Positions 11,601 through 22,926 of a stretch of 64,000 bases of DNA are shown here, one piece after another. The position numbers and the translations under genes were made by a program. Location of the stretch: positions 347,501 through 411,500 of the forward strand of contig JAODUO010000160.1 of NCBI GenBank assembly GCA_025642075.2. Direction: 5' to 3'. Position 1 is the stretch's first letter. Every line of letters starts with the position of its first letter. The stretch is from Ridgeia piscesae (lineage: Eukaryota > Annelida > Polychaeta > Sabellida > Siboglinidae). The notes beneath the pieces are model-generated. The model was not told where the DNA came from. It was given only the letters and a program-made list of their open reading frames with translations, and did no database searches.

Positions 11601-13218
11601 AAAAATAAAATTGACATATACCTAAGAAGGGCGGGGTATACTTAGATAGATAGGTTGGACTCTCGATAAGCCAAATGGCTTCCTAGTCCACCTGCCATCT
11701 AGAGTTGAATCTCTAGGTGGCAATCTTTGTTAAATCTTGTTAAATGTATCCGACCTAGCTTTCGTTGTGATTGGGGATTCGACAAGTTGTTACCTCTGTT
11801 CTCTGTAACACTTCCTGTCTGCGGTGTACCAAGAAGTTGCCAATTGTTGTTGTATTTAAATAACCTGTATCCTTTGTCCCCTAATGTCTTTCTTTCTGAT
11901 CTGTTTTCTTGATGGTTTTTTATGGTTATTGTTGTGATTGTCTTACCAATACTTGTCTTGCTTGTGTTTATGTCGTAGGCAGGACAGAACAAGACTGGTC
12001 GAGGAGTTATGGCAATGATTCAGATCCTGCGCGAGATAATCCGGTAAGAATAAACAGCAAAGGTTTCACATCTTCACATCATCAGCTTGATATTTAGGTG
12101 TTATAAAATCTTAATGTGATATTCAACAAATTTACTAGTTACATTCTTTGTACAGTGTAATGTGATGTAACAACAACAAATTACTGCACCGGTACATGCC
12201 TCATGAGCTACTAATCTACCAAACTATTGTGTACTTATTGCTAATGTTGCAGCATTTGTGGTCGACAACGTTTGATTATGGGTATAGTTGTTGCAGTGCT
12301 CATGGTCTATTGGGTGTCTACAACGGCTTACTGTACTTGTTATTGCAGTGATAATGGCCTATTGGGTGTCTACAAGGGTTTACTGTACTTGTTATTGCAG
12401 TACTCATGGCCTACTGGGTGTCTACAAGTTATTACAGTACGTGTTATTGTAGTGCTCATGGCCTACTGGATGTCTACAAGGGTTTACTGTACTTGTTATT
12501 GCAGTGGTCATGGCCTACTGGGTGTCTACAAGTGTTGACTGTACTTGTTATTGCAGTGCTCATGGCCTACTGGATGTCTACAAGGGTTTACTGTACTTGT
12601 TATTGCAGTGCTCATGGCCTACTGGGTGTCTACAAGGGTTTACTGTACTTGTTATTGCAGTGCGCATGGCCTACTGGGTGTCTTCATGGAATTAATGTAC
12701 TTGTTGCAGTGTTCATGGCCTACTGGGTGTCTACAAGTGTTGACTGTACTTGTTATTGCAGTGCTCATGGCCTACTGGATGTCTACAAGGGTTTACTGTA
12801 CTTGTTATTGCAGTGCTCATGGCCTACTGGGTGTCTACAAGGGTTTACTGTACTTGTTATTGCAGTGCGCATGGCCTACTGGGTGTCTTCATGGAATTAA
12901 TGTACTTGTTGCAGTGCTCATGGCCTACTGGGTGTCTACAAGTGTTGACTGTACTTGTTGCAGTGGTCATGGCCTACTGGGTGTCTACAAGGGATTAATA
13001 TACTTGTTGCAGTGCTCATGGCCTACTGGGTGTCTACAAGGGATTAATGTACTTGTTGCAGTGCTCATGGCCTACTGGGTGTCTACAAGGGTCTGGAGGC
13101 GAAGTTGACACAGACTATTCTTATGGCTGCTCTCATGTTCCTGACGTACGAGAAGATAGCATCAAATGTGTTTAGAATCATGCACAGTCAGATGGCAAAT
13201 GGCCAAGTTAAAGTATAA
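4087..13218 (+). CDS. SLC25A17: Peroxisomal membrane carrier PMP34 (SLC25A17 family)
   Basis: Nine coding exons: 4087-4161, 5375-5435, 6838-6904, 7417-7571, 8204-8332, 10307-10455, 11006-11104, 11979-12043 and 13062-13218 (TAA). Phases agree and give 318 residues, close to the family length of about 307. The start [12 protein letters not shown] is typical of PMP34. The three carrier repeats carry PFETAR (36-41), PLWVAN (129-134) and PLQVVQ (236-241); the Trp in the second is characteristic of this branch. RGWFP follows exon 4's start and YKGLEAKL lies near 275. The family exchanges CoA, FAD, NAD and other adenine cofactors across the peroxisomal membrane. The acceptors of exons 4, 6 and 9 each sit at the end of a minisatellite made of copies of that same junction. 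I judged the last copy to be the genuine exon because only there does the carrier sequence continue. Confidence 0.93.
5599..5712. repeat. (TG)n/(CGTG)n microsatellite in SLC25A17 intron 2
   Basis: A TG run passing into GCGTGC and CGCGCG units and back to TG. Simple sequence, not coding. Confidence 0.93.
6995..7416 (+). repeat. Degenerate minisatellite copying the exon 4 acceptor of SLC25A17
   Basis: About eight diverged units of roughly 50 bp share the blocks ATGATCCTCGTGAATGGTG, TTTCAG and GNGTGGTGTCTRT. The last unit ends with the genuine acceptor TTTCAG at 7411-7416, and the exon's first bases (GCGTGGTGTCTATCG) are the same block that recurs upstream. The unit therefore spans the intron/exon junction. 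Many copies have lost an intact AG acceptor, which suggests this is the oldest of the arrays. Confidence 0.75.
7800..8152 (-). mobile_element. tRNA-derived SINE (family A) in SLC25A17 intron 4
   Basis: On the - strand the head (about 8152 downwards) has an A-box-like TGACTCAGGGGTAGAAC and a B-box-like GGATTCGCATCC, in tRNA spacing. The body ends in a block that reads, on the + strand, CCTTCAGGATTGCTCAAAGC. A second copy with the same body block lies at 52682-52872. Confidence 0.65.
8664..10306 (+). repeat. 73-bp minisatellite copying the exon 6 acceptor of SLC25A17
   Basis: Units of about 70-73 bp read AGATAGTCACTCAGGATGGG, GTAGGCACCCTGTGATTGAT, TCAGGGGGTATCTTGTTTTAG, ACTGCCTCAATA. There are about fifteen copies counting one at about 8670 that is cut off by an inserted element (8746-9375). 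The final copy is the real start of exon 6: TTTTAG then ACTGCCTCAATAAGATAGTC. Each unit therefore has a polypyrimidine-AG acceptor followed by the first ~37 bp of exon 6. In the exon's frame the decoy copies hit TGA (GGC ACC CTG TGA), so using an upstream acceptor would end translation unless a second splice rescues it. Confidence 0.93.
8746..9375. mobile_element. ~630-bp insertion with 12-bp inverted ends inside the exon 6 array
   Basis: The insert begins GGGCCTGCAAGT and ends ACTTGCACGCCC, a 12-bp inverted repeat with one mismatch. It splits a minisatellite unit at GCCTTAA/TAAGATAG, so it arrived after the array had begun to form. No transposase frame is visible. I could not fix a target-site duplication, because TAA is already doubled in the target. 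Confidence 0.6.
11415..11730 (+). mobile_element. 3' end of a non-LTR retrotransposon (LINE) in SLC25A17 intron 7
   Basis: The + strand reads as the C-terminus of a LINE reverse transcriptase, with [15 protein letters not shown], then [15 protein letters not shown] and RRAGYT before a stop. The 3' UTR that follows includes CTCGATAAGCCAAATGGCTTCC. The same tail occurs at 53060-53570, and the region upstream of it at 62380-62715, so this is one dispersed family. Confidence 0.75.
12290..13061 (+). repeat. ~52-bp minisatellite copying the exon 9 acceptor of SLC25A17
   Basis: Sixteen copies, counting the genuine exon, of units of about 48-57 bp: TTGTTATTGCAG, TGCTCATGGCCTACTGGGTG, TCTACAAGGGTTTACTGTAC. 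The last copy (acceptor ending 13061) leads into TCTACAAGGGTCTGGAGGCG, which is the conserved YKGLEAKL coding sequence. Each unit holds an acceptor and the first ~30 bp of exon 9. The common unit has no stop in any forward frame, so the array stays open and gives the long apparent reading frames here. Confidence 0.93.
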
Positions 13219-14231
13219 GTACAATGTTCGACTAGGAAATTTCTCAGTCTTGTTCTGGTGATACGCTTGCAACATTGTATCTTTTACTCTAAATTTTATT
13301 GTTGATCTATACTGATGAGAAATAACAACCTAATTATGTGCCAAACTGCAAATGACTTACATGGAAACATTCTTGGAATATCACAAAGTAGAGCATGCTG
13401 TAGCAGGAATTAGAATACTTAGTTGTCTGTAATACTTCTGTGATACCAGTGTATACTGTAATATATTACAGCAGAGGTATCACTATTTATACAGATACTA
13501 TGTCTGCTGTGTTAAAAGCTGTGATTAAAATGCTCTGACGGCAAGACATAAGAAAGGGCCACCAGTAAGCACCCTATATATGCAATGGTTTATTTACACT
13601 GAAGCATTTGAATTCACTACACGTGCGTTGGGTGCTCTGTGGTAGTGGTGTAGTGCAGAGAATGCAGGAGATAGCTTCCTGCTGATACTCAGGGAAGTGT
13701 TTTCGCTGGTAATGTGCCATGTCTTGCGCGACACAGTACGAGTCAGAGCAGTTCTTCCATAATGTGTATAGCAGTTTCATTTGGTAAGGTTAATGATGTT
13801 GTTTGTGTATTTAACTTTCTGTATCAGCTAAACGAGGAACTGTTGGATATATTATATTTGTTAAGCTTTTTGTGTACAATTAGTAAGGGCACTGATTGAC
13901 TAAAATTGTGATAATGTGTGACTAATTGACTATAATATATATGGCATGAAAATTTGATATTATAGTTATGATCAATATAGTAATTTACGTTAGCATCTGT
14001 ACTGTTTATTAAAAGTGCACAGTGCTAAAATAAAATATGTTTATATACATGCAAATGGCATGTAATAATAAAATTGTTTAAATGAATTATGGTGCCTTTT
14101 CTGAATGTCTAGATCTGTTGGTAGCTAACTCCTGTAAGAAAACCTGTCCAGCATCGATCATTTTGTATCAGCTCTGATAATTTTTTTGTCCCCAATATCA
14201 ATACCAATATTGGGACTACATTGTTTTTTGT

Positions 14232-14345
14232 TGCAGCAACTAATCTTTGGAATGTGCTTCCTGATGTTAGATCAATTGAAAATATTGCTAAATTCTGCCA
14301 CCATTTAAAACCACACCTTTACAACCTTGTTTATCCACCATAGCT
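14232..14345 (+). mobile_element. LINE 3'-end fragment
   Basis: The + strand frame reads ATNLWNVLPDVRSIENIAKF then HLKPHLYNLVYPP and a stop, the usual ending of jockey/CR1-type reverse transcriptase ORFs. Only the last ~40 codons are present. Confidence 0.6.
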
Positions 14346-15339
14346 CTCAGGCATATCAATCAATCTGTTGACAACTGGAAATGTTTATTGACTGAGATCG
14401 ATTAACCCTTTTGTATTAATGCATATAATATTATGGCTCTCTCTCTCTGAACTTGGTTTCCAAGGAGTTCGGTGCAATAGAAGTATCTAATTATTAAGAG
14501 TTCTGCCATTTTTTGTATCTACATAGTCATATATATTTTGCTTAGTCGTATATATTAATGTTTTTCTAGGTTTAAAAAAATTCCACCACTTGGTAATTAT
14601 AGAAATAGATCATCTACGGTGTTCGTATTTTATGCATAAAAGCACCAAACGTCAACCCGCCAGCTGGCGGCACAAACGGGTGAGTATCTTGTATGTGGCG
14701 CCTCCTAGCGAATAATCTATGTTGACCCCGGTGACCTAATCCAGGCTACAAAGTCGAGTAGAGCCGGCGAGATAAACAACAACACTCAACACGTATCGTT
14801 GCGACGTGATCGCGTGTAGTTCAAATCACGCTTATTGTCCGTGTTGCTTGGAACATTTCGGGTAGATCGTAGTGTTGCACCTTTGTGTAAGTGTTGAGAG
14901 GTTTTGACAGCATCGTGGTTAGTCGTTATTGTTGCAAACATGTTAATCTAACCAGGCCATCGATCGTAGTAAGCGAGTCTGAGCTGAGTCATGCCACGGC
15001 ACGAAACTTGTTCTCATGGGCGGGTGTCGTAAGTGTTTACGAGGGCAGGTGACAGGTGTCAAGACGAGTGAGCACTTCATCATTCGGGCGTTATGCAACA
15101 TAGTATTAATTATACACACCTGGCGTGATGTCTGAGATCTAAGATTTACTATCGCATGCATTGTATAACGGATCGAGTGAAAATCTTATATAATCGACTA
15201 TACCTGCCTACAATGTGATACAAATCTAGACATTTCTAGTTAATTGAATGTGTGCATGACGTGTCTGTACAATAAAAGCCCCTGCCAGCTGGTCGTGCCA
15301 AGCCGGGCAAATTTGTCTAACCCAAACCTGTGCGCAAAG

Positions 15340-15685
15340 CAGTGGTGGATTAACCAGTACATATGGTTTACCTTAATTAGTATAACAATAAATAAAAAAA
15401 AAAATTCAACAGCAATAATACATCTGTTTTCTGATATCATTACCAACACAGCGAAATGATGCAGGTGCATTAACTCAGGTCTCAGCCCATCCAATATTTG
15501 TTCTATTCCGGTAGCAGTGGAGTTATTTTAGCAACTGTCAATTAAGAGGCTGGGCTCAGTTGCAGGTGTTTGGTTGCTTAAACTACCCACAGTCACTACA
15601 TAGATCAACCCTTGGGTCTACCTAGGACCAACAAAAGTTCAGGATGCCAAGCCCTAGGGCCCAGAAATATCTTAATCCACCACTG
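15340..15685. mobile_element. 346-bp MITE with hAT-like ends
   Basis: The ends are perfect inverted repeats of 14 bp, CAGTGGTGGATTAA at 15340 and its complement ending at 15685. CAGNG ends are typical of the hAT superfamily. There is no coding capacity, and the 8-bp flanks do not match, so the duplication has decayed or the assignment is wrong. Confidence 0.7.
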
Positions 15686-15797
15686 GCATTATATATGCAC
15701 TACAAAAGAACAAGCACCAACTGATGTAGACATTGATTCGTTTGGGGTGAAGCCCTGAATGTCAGGCATTTTCAGTGTATAAAGTAACGAAGTGAAA

Positions 15798-17588
15798 ATG
15801 GAACGTTTTTCTAAAGTGATCCTGTTGTGTCTTGCAATACACTTGTCACTTCTCTCCCTGTGGTTGTGGACGTCTGCAGTCACTAAACGCCACAAGATGT
15901 CTGTTGGTCGAGCTGGCTCACTTGTGTCACGGATGTGGCTTAAGAATCAGATAGGTTCAGCAAAGAATCTGCGACTTCTCGACGCGACATGGACGCCACT
16001 AAAGAGTGGCCATGGTGATTATGTCAGGTGAGATCTCACACAAGAGTTTTTGTTGCATTTTTTAATTATGTATTATAAACATTCTGGTTAAGTGGGAATT
16101 GGTTGTGGTTTAAAGAAATCAATTTATACCCATGGGCCAAAAACATTACCAGCTTCAACTTCTCACCAACATATGTGTATTGAGAAATATGTGCCTCAAA
16201 ACTTATTTGTTAATGTTAATTATTCCTCTAAAATAACTCGCATTAGGCCAAACTATTTTATCTTTGGGTTTGTGAGAAATACAATTTGATTTGGCAAATG
16301 TTTGTAATTGTTGAGAATTGCCCAACAAAAACCTCGCCCCTCATTTTCGTGTTAACAAAGTCGTGCGGTGCGGCATACCAGGAACTGTTTTGTTTATAGA
16401 CATTTTGAACTTTGTGATGATTTATTGTAACCACACTAGAGTAGTATTACCTACCCAGTGTCTTCTTTGTGACAGTAAACACATCCCCAGTGCTGTGTTC
16501 TTTGACCTCAACAAGTGTGTCAAGCCAGTGCCAACCCTGGCACGCAACCCCCCAGAACTGGCATGCTTCACCGAATACGCCCAGTCACTCGGCATTAACA
16601 ACGACAGCCATGTGGTGGTGTGTGACCGAGGCGGCATGGTCGCAGCGGCCCGCACGTGGTGGACATTCAGGGTGTGTGTTTTTTTATTCTGCTCTTTCTC
16701 TTAGAGTTTTGTTGCCGTGAATATAACAAGTCTTATTTTTCATATACCTCAAGAAGACAAGTTTTTACAAACAGTGAAATAAATTTGTAGTTTTGATGTA
16801 ACTGTGTAAATTAGAATTATATTGACCCATGTACAGTTTGAACAGTATGCTATATGATGTTTTACTTTAATCTTGATTATATCATGCCAACCACATATAC
16901 CTTTCCATATAAAAGTATAGTTATGAAATTGGTACTGTACATGGGACAAAATAACTAAAAAATCAAGGTAGCCAACAGGGCTACCAGAGTGAAATATCTG
17001 GTATCCAACAGTTCCATAATCATTTATCTGTATAAAAGATAGCTAACTAACATTTTGAGGCAAAGTGGTTGTATCTCGCCTGAGGTCCACATGTCTCTTT
17101 CTGTTTCATTTGCAAAATTGCAATGCATTTAAAAACATATATGGTTAAATAATTAGTTACCCATATCCACTATACTCTTCAACATATCCAGAGATGGATT
17201 CAGTGAGATTCTCCAGAGGGGGCCACAGTTGCACTACTTTTGTTTTACTGGGAAATATGAATTGGCAACACTAGAAGTTCAGTGGTCAGATGCAGTATTT
17301 GAATTGTAGCTTCAAGAACAAGTTTAAGCTAGTGGACATTAATAAATAATGGAATTACTTGTGAATGAACTTTCAGTATAGTAAAACAAAACATTTGTGT
17401 TACTTCATAATAATTATTTTAATATATGACACTATATATATATGATTTTATTTAATATATATATATAGTTAATATTTGTAATATATATATATATTAAAAA
17501 TATTAACTGATATATATATATATTATATATATATAATTAGTATATATATATATACTAATTATATATATATAATATATATCAGATAATA

Positions 17589-17619
<31 letters not shown>

Positions 17620-17620
17620 C

Positions 17621-17677
<57 letters not shown>

Positions 17678-17733
17678 CAGTTAATATTTTTAATATAATA
17701 TATATAATATAATATATATATTAAAATATTAAT

Positions 17734-17779
<46 letters not shown>

Positions 17780-20700
17780 CTAATTATATATATATAGTTA
17801 ATTGTTTTTGCAAATGTACTACTGTATTAAAACATGTACTTGTGAGTTTCCAAATATTGGCTTGATGAAAGATATCTGTATTTTTTTAGTTTCCCATTAA
17901 AATAATGTGGCATATGGACACATTCATATTACGTGATAACAACATTACCTTATATAGCATTGTACATTGAGAAATATAATTAGTTCAAGGTAATTACTCT
18001 CTTTTAGAAATTAGTACAGCTTTGATAATTATATTATTATAAAAAAATCAATATAATGTAGTAATGCTTTCTCAATTACATGTGTACATTCACCTACATT
18101 ATTACTTACAAAACAATCGGGAATTATTCAATGCACTAGTATTTCTCAAATATGCTTTATAAATAGCACAAGCATCACTGTTTATTATAATAATTATATA
18201 TAGACTTTGATATTACATCCTTTTCGCACTTATTTTATGTGAACATTTCTTTAAAATTGCCCAGTCTAGATAAATTACAAAAACGTTTGTCAGAAACAAA
18301 AGATATAGTTTCCCCACATCTAGTACAAGTGGATTACTCAAAAATGACCTTTCAGTACTTGTGCAGCCGACTCCCATGTTATAAACTACTACAAAGTCAG
18401 TTTATTACATCACCCAATCAATAAACAAATTATTACACATGGCATTTAGAGTAGTCTGTAAGCCTGCCTAGTTGACTGACATTGTCCCATTGTCCCGAGT
18501 GCCACAATTGTTGAAAGCCAATGGGAAGCCAGTGAACCATCTCAGACACTTGCTCCTGCTCTCTGGTAGCCTGGGGCTACTGAACTACCACTATTTCGAA
18601 CCCTGCTGTATCTACTAAATAGTATTATAGAATGTTTATAAAATATTACTTTTCAAGATAAATTGAATAAATGACATGCATTGTATATTAATGTTATGTA
18701 AAATATTAGTCTTAATGCTTAATACTGTAGATATTACATTCATGATGTATTCATGTAATTGTAATTGTGCAATAAACTTAAAACACATGTGTACGCCATT
18801 TTAGTTATCGCTCCTTTCAGAAGTTTAGTAACCTCACCCAACCTTTCGACGACAGTAAACAAAAACATGTCGGGTTGTCACTTTGGAATTATGTATTTCA
18901 TAAATCAATGTGTTTATGTTTGCAGGCCCAGATATAACTGTAGTTAAAATAAAGAGAGTGTGTAATACATGTATACTATATGTGAGACAATGTGGAAACA
19001 GTTCACCGTGAGGAAATGCTTCCTCTTGTAAATAGACTAATAATGTGGTCACTGGCCAAATGACCATTGCTTTTGTTTCTTCTGCAGGCGTTTGGTCACA
19101 ACCAGGTATCAGTGCTAGATGGAGGTCTTGCGAAATGGGCTGATGAGGGATATGATGTTGTTACAGACAAAGATGAACTACCAACAGAGGTATTGTGCTC
19201 AACAATTAAGGTCTTATTAAACCTACCTATCAGCCCAGTTTTTAGCTTTAGTTGAAATCCATTCACATTATTATATTATTCAGTTATATTGTCTGCTAAT
19301 AAGCTTCAATGATTTGGTTATCGTGGCACTGAAATATGCAATTTTTTAAATAAAAATATTCTCTTTTCTGTTGCAAATTATGAAAACTGGAATATGTTTT
19401 CCCTAATTGTTTTACATTTCGTGACAGCCTTGATCTGCTGAAGATGCACATTTATTGACACTACTGTGAATAATGTCAAGACCATCACTTACTGTTATTA
19501 TTAATGAATTATTCCATGCATTTCAGAAGGGAGACTTCACAGTGAAATTCAACAAGGCAGTGATGCGTAATTTTGAGGATGTCGTTGGAATCATCAAGTC
19601 AAAATCAGAACAGATCATTGACTGCAGAAAGCCAGAACACTTCCGTGGCGAGGCACAAGAACCAACACCAGGTGGAGCTGCTTTCACTGTTCATATTTGG
19701 AAATGCGCTCAACATTTTCGTCTTTAAATTAAGATTTAAGAAACATTTGTGTAGTTGTTAATGAGGAAATATTTTAATAAGAAAATAAAAATTTGCCTGC
19801 ATTCTTGCTTTGAAACCGTTGACAATATATAAACAAAACTGTGTTTATTGTAAAAATAATAGGTTTCATTTTGCCAACTCTGTTTCAGCTACTCAGAAAG
19901 CGTTTGAAGGAGTTGGTTTGCCAATTCCAAGTTCGATGAAAGGCGGCCACATACCAGGCGCAATTAATCTGATGGAGGATTATATCGTTAACAAGGACGA
20001 AAAAGTATTGTTCTCACCTGATGAGATACGCAAAGGTATGTCAAACTGTTCATCTATGTGAGTCTATAAAAGTGTTGCCTATTAAGGTAAATGAAGTTTA
20101 AAATCTTAAACGAGTCATGATTTTTATATTGTTTAAAACAAAGTATATTCATGCATGTGTTAAAATAATATCATGACAATGCAGTGATGCCACCGTCAAC
20201 AATTGAAATATTTAAAGGCAGCGCTGGTCTGATGGAAATCATTAAATAAATTGAAAAAATTAAGAAATGGTACGCATTACATTTATAAAATGCACATTAC
20301 GTGCAACATACTTTTTCAGAAATCTGTTTACTGATGTGACATTAGTTAGTAATTAAGTATATGTTGTTCGCATACTGTTAATGCATATGTGTAACTGGTT
20401 GCCTGTATCCACTGCTAAGCCAAGAGCTTTTATCAGCTAATCGGTATGCCCTGGGTTAATGGCGATATCAATAATAATTATGCCAGTAACTGTATAATCA
20501 ATGCATACAGTTTTATTATGATTGGAAAATGACACTGAAAAATAGTATTATATATCAGTATACAGTAATTTACTTGACGCTATTATTCATAAAATATGGA
20601 ATATAATACTGATGATATTTTGATTATATAATTTCATAATTTTGACAATTGCCTAGAGGCAATTATTAGTTGGTCTGTAAGATGTTGACGTGTGTCTGTC

Positions 20701-21424
20701 ACGTGACAGTGCTGGAGCAGGCCGGCATTGACCTCAGCAAGCCGATGACGACGATGTGTTACAACGGCCACGCGGCCTGTCTCATGGCCCTCGCTGCCTC
20801 TGTCCTCGGAAAGGAAGACGTCGCCGTTTATTACGTAAGTCTTTACCCCAGCTTATCATAAGTGCACCGTCTTATGCAGGTTTCAACAGGCTACAGTTGT
20901 TGCGTACGCTACAGTTGCCAGTAGGCTAGAATGTGGGGCACAACACAGAAATGTAACTTCGAGGTCGTGAAATCCTTTATGGCTTAGTAATATGAACGCT
21001 TACTGTGTTCCACGTTATATATTCATCCTCAGTTTGCATCTCTTCTTTCACACCATGTTTGCCACAAGATGAACCTGTCCAGTGTACACGTTTATCTCTC
21101 TCATGTGCGTTTTATAATGTTAATGAACCGCACATTTCGCTTCCTAATTCATGTCCTTTCTTAGATTTATTCTATGGGTAAAGTGGACACACCGTAATTA
21201 TATGGAGAATAACAATAGTAATAATAACAATGCGTTAACAAATAAGTAACCATTATTGGCAAGACAGTGACTTCAACTTATACTCTGGTATGTCTGTGCA
21301 GTTGTGTCATAAGTTTCACACATATAACATGTATGCCACGTTCCAGGGATCGTGGACCGAGTTTGGACTCAGAGCTGACGACCAGTTGGTGGTTGCTGCC
21401 AATGCGGCAGCTAGGGGCGGATGA
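15798..21424 (+). CDS. TST/MPST: Thiosulfate / 3-mercaptopyruvate sulfurtransferase, two rhodanese domains
   Basis: Seven exons: 15798-16027, 16476-16671, 19088-19189, 19527-19671, 19889-20035, 20710-20834, 21347-21424 (TGA). Phases agree and give 340 residues against about 290-300 for the family. Domain 1 has KHIPSAVFFDL, VVVCDRGGM and LDGGLAKW. Domain 2 has IIDCRKPEHFRGE, GGHIPGAINL and the active-site loop MCYNGHAAC with the catalytic Cys near residue 290, followed by SWTEFGLR. The family moves sulfane sulfur from thiosulfate or mercaptopyruvate to cyanide, thiols or thioredoxin, usually in mitochondria. The loop CYNGHAA departs from the common CRKGVTA and CGSGVTA, so the substrate cannot be told. 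The first ATG adds a hydrophobic stretch (about residues 7-24). The next ATG, Met34, gives MSVGRAGSLVSRMW, a more mitochondria-like leader. Both starts are possible. Confidence 0.9.
17440..17805. repeat. AT-rich region of nested palindromes in sulfurtransferase intron 2
   Basis: TATA runs alternate with blocks such as TTAATATTTTTAATATAT and their complements, so several stretches can fold back on themselves. No other content is seen here. Confidence 0.85.
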
Positions 21425-22926
21425 ACAGTTCATGCTGAAACACACTGTTTGTTTGTCTGTCTACCATTACGCGATGATATCACAGAGGTGCACTTACGCA
21501 AGTATCGAGCACAGTACAGTTTGCAGTTAACGTAGTGTGCAATCAGACAGCTAGTTTATATGTAAGGTTTTTTTTAACAATGTGAATACTTCGTACATGA
21601 ATCTGTATTTTGACGCTGATGAATATGTATACTTACAATTGTGCTGTACCAGGTGTGAAAGTGCTGGACAAAAGTATATACGCAGTATATACCCACGTCT
21701 ATTGGTGGACGAAATAAAACACTTGTTTTTATTTAATGTGACTGACGAGGGCATTGTGTTTATTAGAAACGTTATGCGGATGACGTATAAGTATGGTAGC
21801 TTGTGACGTCAACCCAGCGATAGCAACAATCAGGTCACGTGGGTAGTCCGCTAAATCAACTTTGCGATGGCGCACACGACGGATAACAGCAGAACACAGC
21901 AGATCCTAGTTCCGTCGCAGTGTGTAAACACAGTTTAGCTATACGCCGTGTTGTGTAGTGTTCTGGTGGGTACGTCTAGAGTGTGATAGTTTCCTTGTTT
22001 CGTTACACAGAAATGTTCTGAAAATCTGTATGAGATTGCGACACACTACATTCCAATGAGACAAATTGTTTCTTCCTCGGTAAAGCGATCACAGTCAATG
22101 TATGTCTATTTTAATGCCGGGCATGTATTTGTTGAGGTGGTGAATCGTTTGATGGTACTGTTCACGTGCATTCAACCAGACGTAGACGTGTACACACAGA
22201 AATCAGCTTTAAAGATTATGTCTTGCTAAGCTGTGATGCATGCACCTGATACACTGAACTGACGATGGTTTGTCCATTTTACTGTTGTTGTTCATGGTTT
22301 TGAACTTTGACCATGTACGAGGGCCACACACACACTCGTCAGTTGACTTCGTTTTTGCACATAGCCTGCCTTTAAAGCGAGGTATTTTTACACGTATGAA
22401 CACATTACTGACGTTCACTGTAGGTTTTATAACATTAATAAAATACGATTACTATACACGTGAATGCTGTCTGGTTGTGTTTGTTATGTGGAGTTGTGAA
22501 TGTGAGTTACACAGCGTTAGCTTCGTTTTGTAAAATGTATGCATACATATAACATAAATTATTTCGTAATATGTTAATACGATATTAATAGTTGTCTAGA
22601 AAAAGGACACGTGTCATTGCTGGAAAATTAAACGTATAATTAACATCCAGATCAGTTAAACACTATTTAAAGGGAAACAAAATACAAATGTGTGGGCCTA
22701 TAACCTAAACGTTGAAAAAATCGAACCGTTTTAAACTATAATCAACAATATCACGCATTTTGTTTATTCTACATTTTCAAAGTGGGACATTCTAGTAAAA
22801 TCACTCCCCAATGGCTGACATATTGAGCACGTCGCCGACGCTTGACCAATAAGCGCTTAAGACGGTTTTGTCGATGACGCGTTGAATGCCTTGTTTCAAC
22901 AAATATGAATAATGCTAGGTCATATG
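21425..22926. other. Sulfurtransferase 3' flank and spacer
   Basis: Non-coding as far as I can see. AATAAA-type motifs at about 21713 and 22437 are candidate poly(A) signals for the sulfurtransferase. The interval 21790-22000 is richer in CG dinucleotides but carries no supported exon. Confidence 0.4.

Larger units (their letters stand above)
13219..15797. other. SLC25A17 3' flank and spacer before the sulfurtransferase gene
   Basis: AATAAAA motifs at about 14029 and 14064 are candidate poly(A) signals for SLC25A17, which would give a 3' UTR of roughly 0.8 kb. A LINE tail (14232-14343) and a MITE (15340-15685) follow. No further gene is supported. Confidence 0.45.

Noticed and set aside
12272..13108. 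Reading frames of 88-187 codons rich in Tyr, Cys and Leu, as a repeat-protein gene
   Set aside because: They are the exon 9 minisatellite read in its different frames. No initiation context; only the last unit joins real coding sequence.
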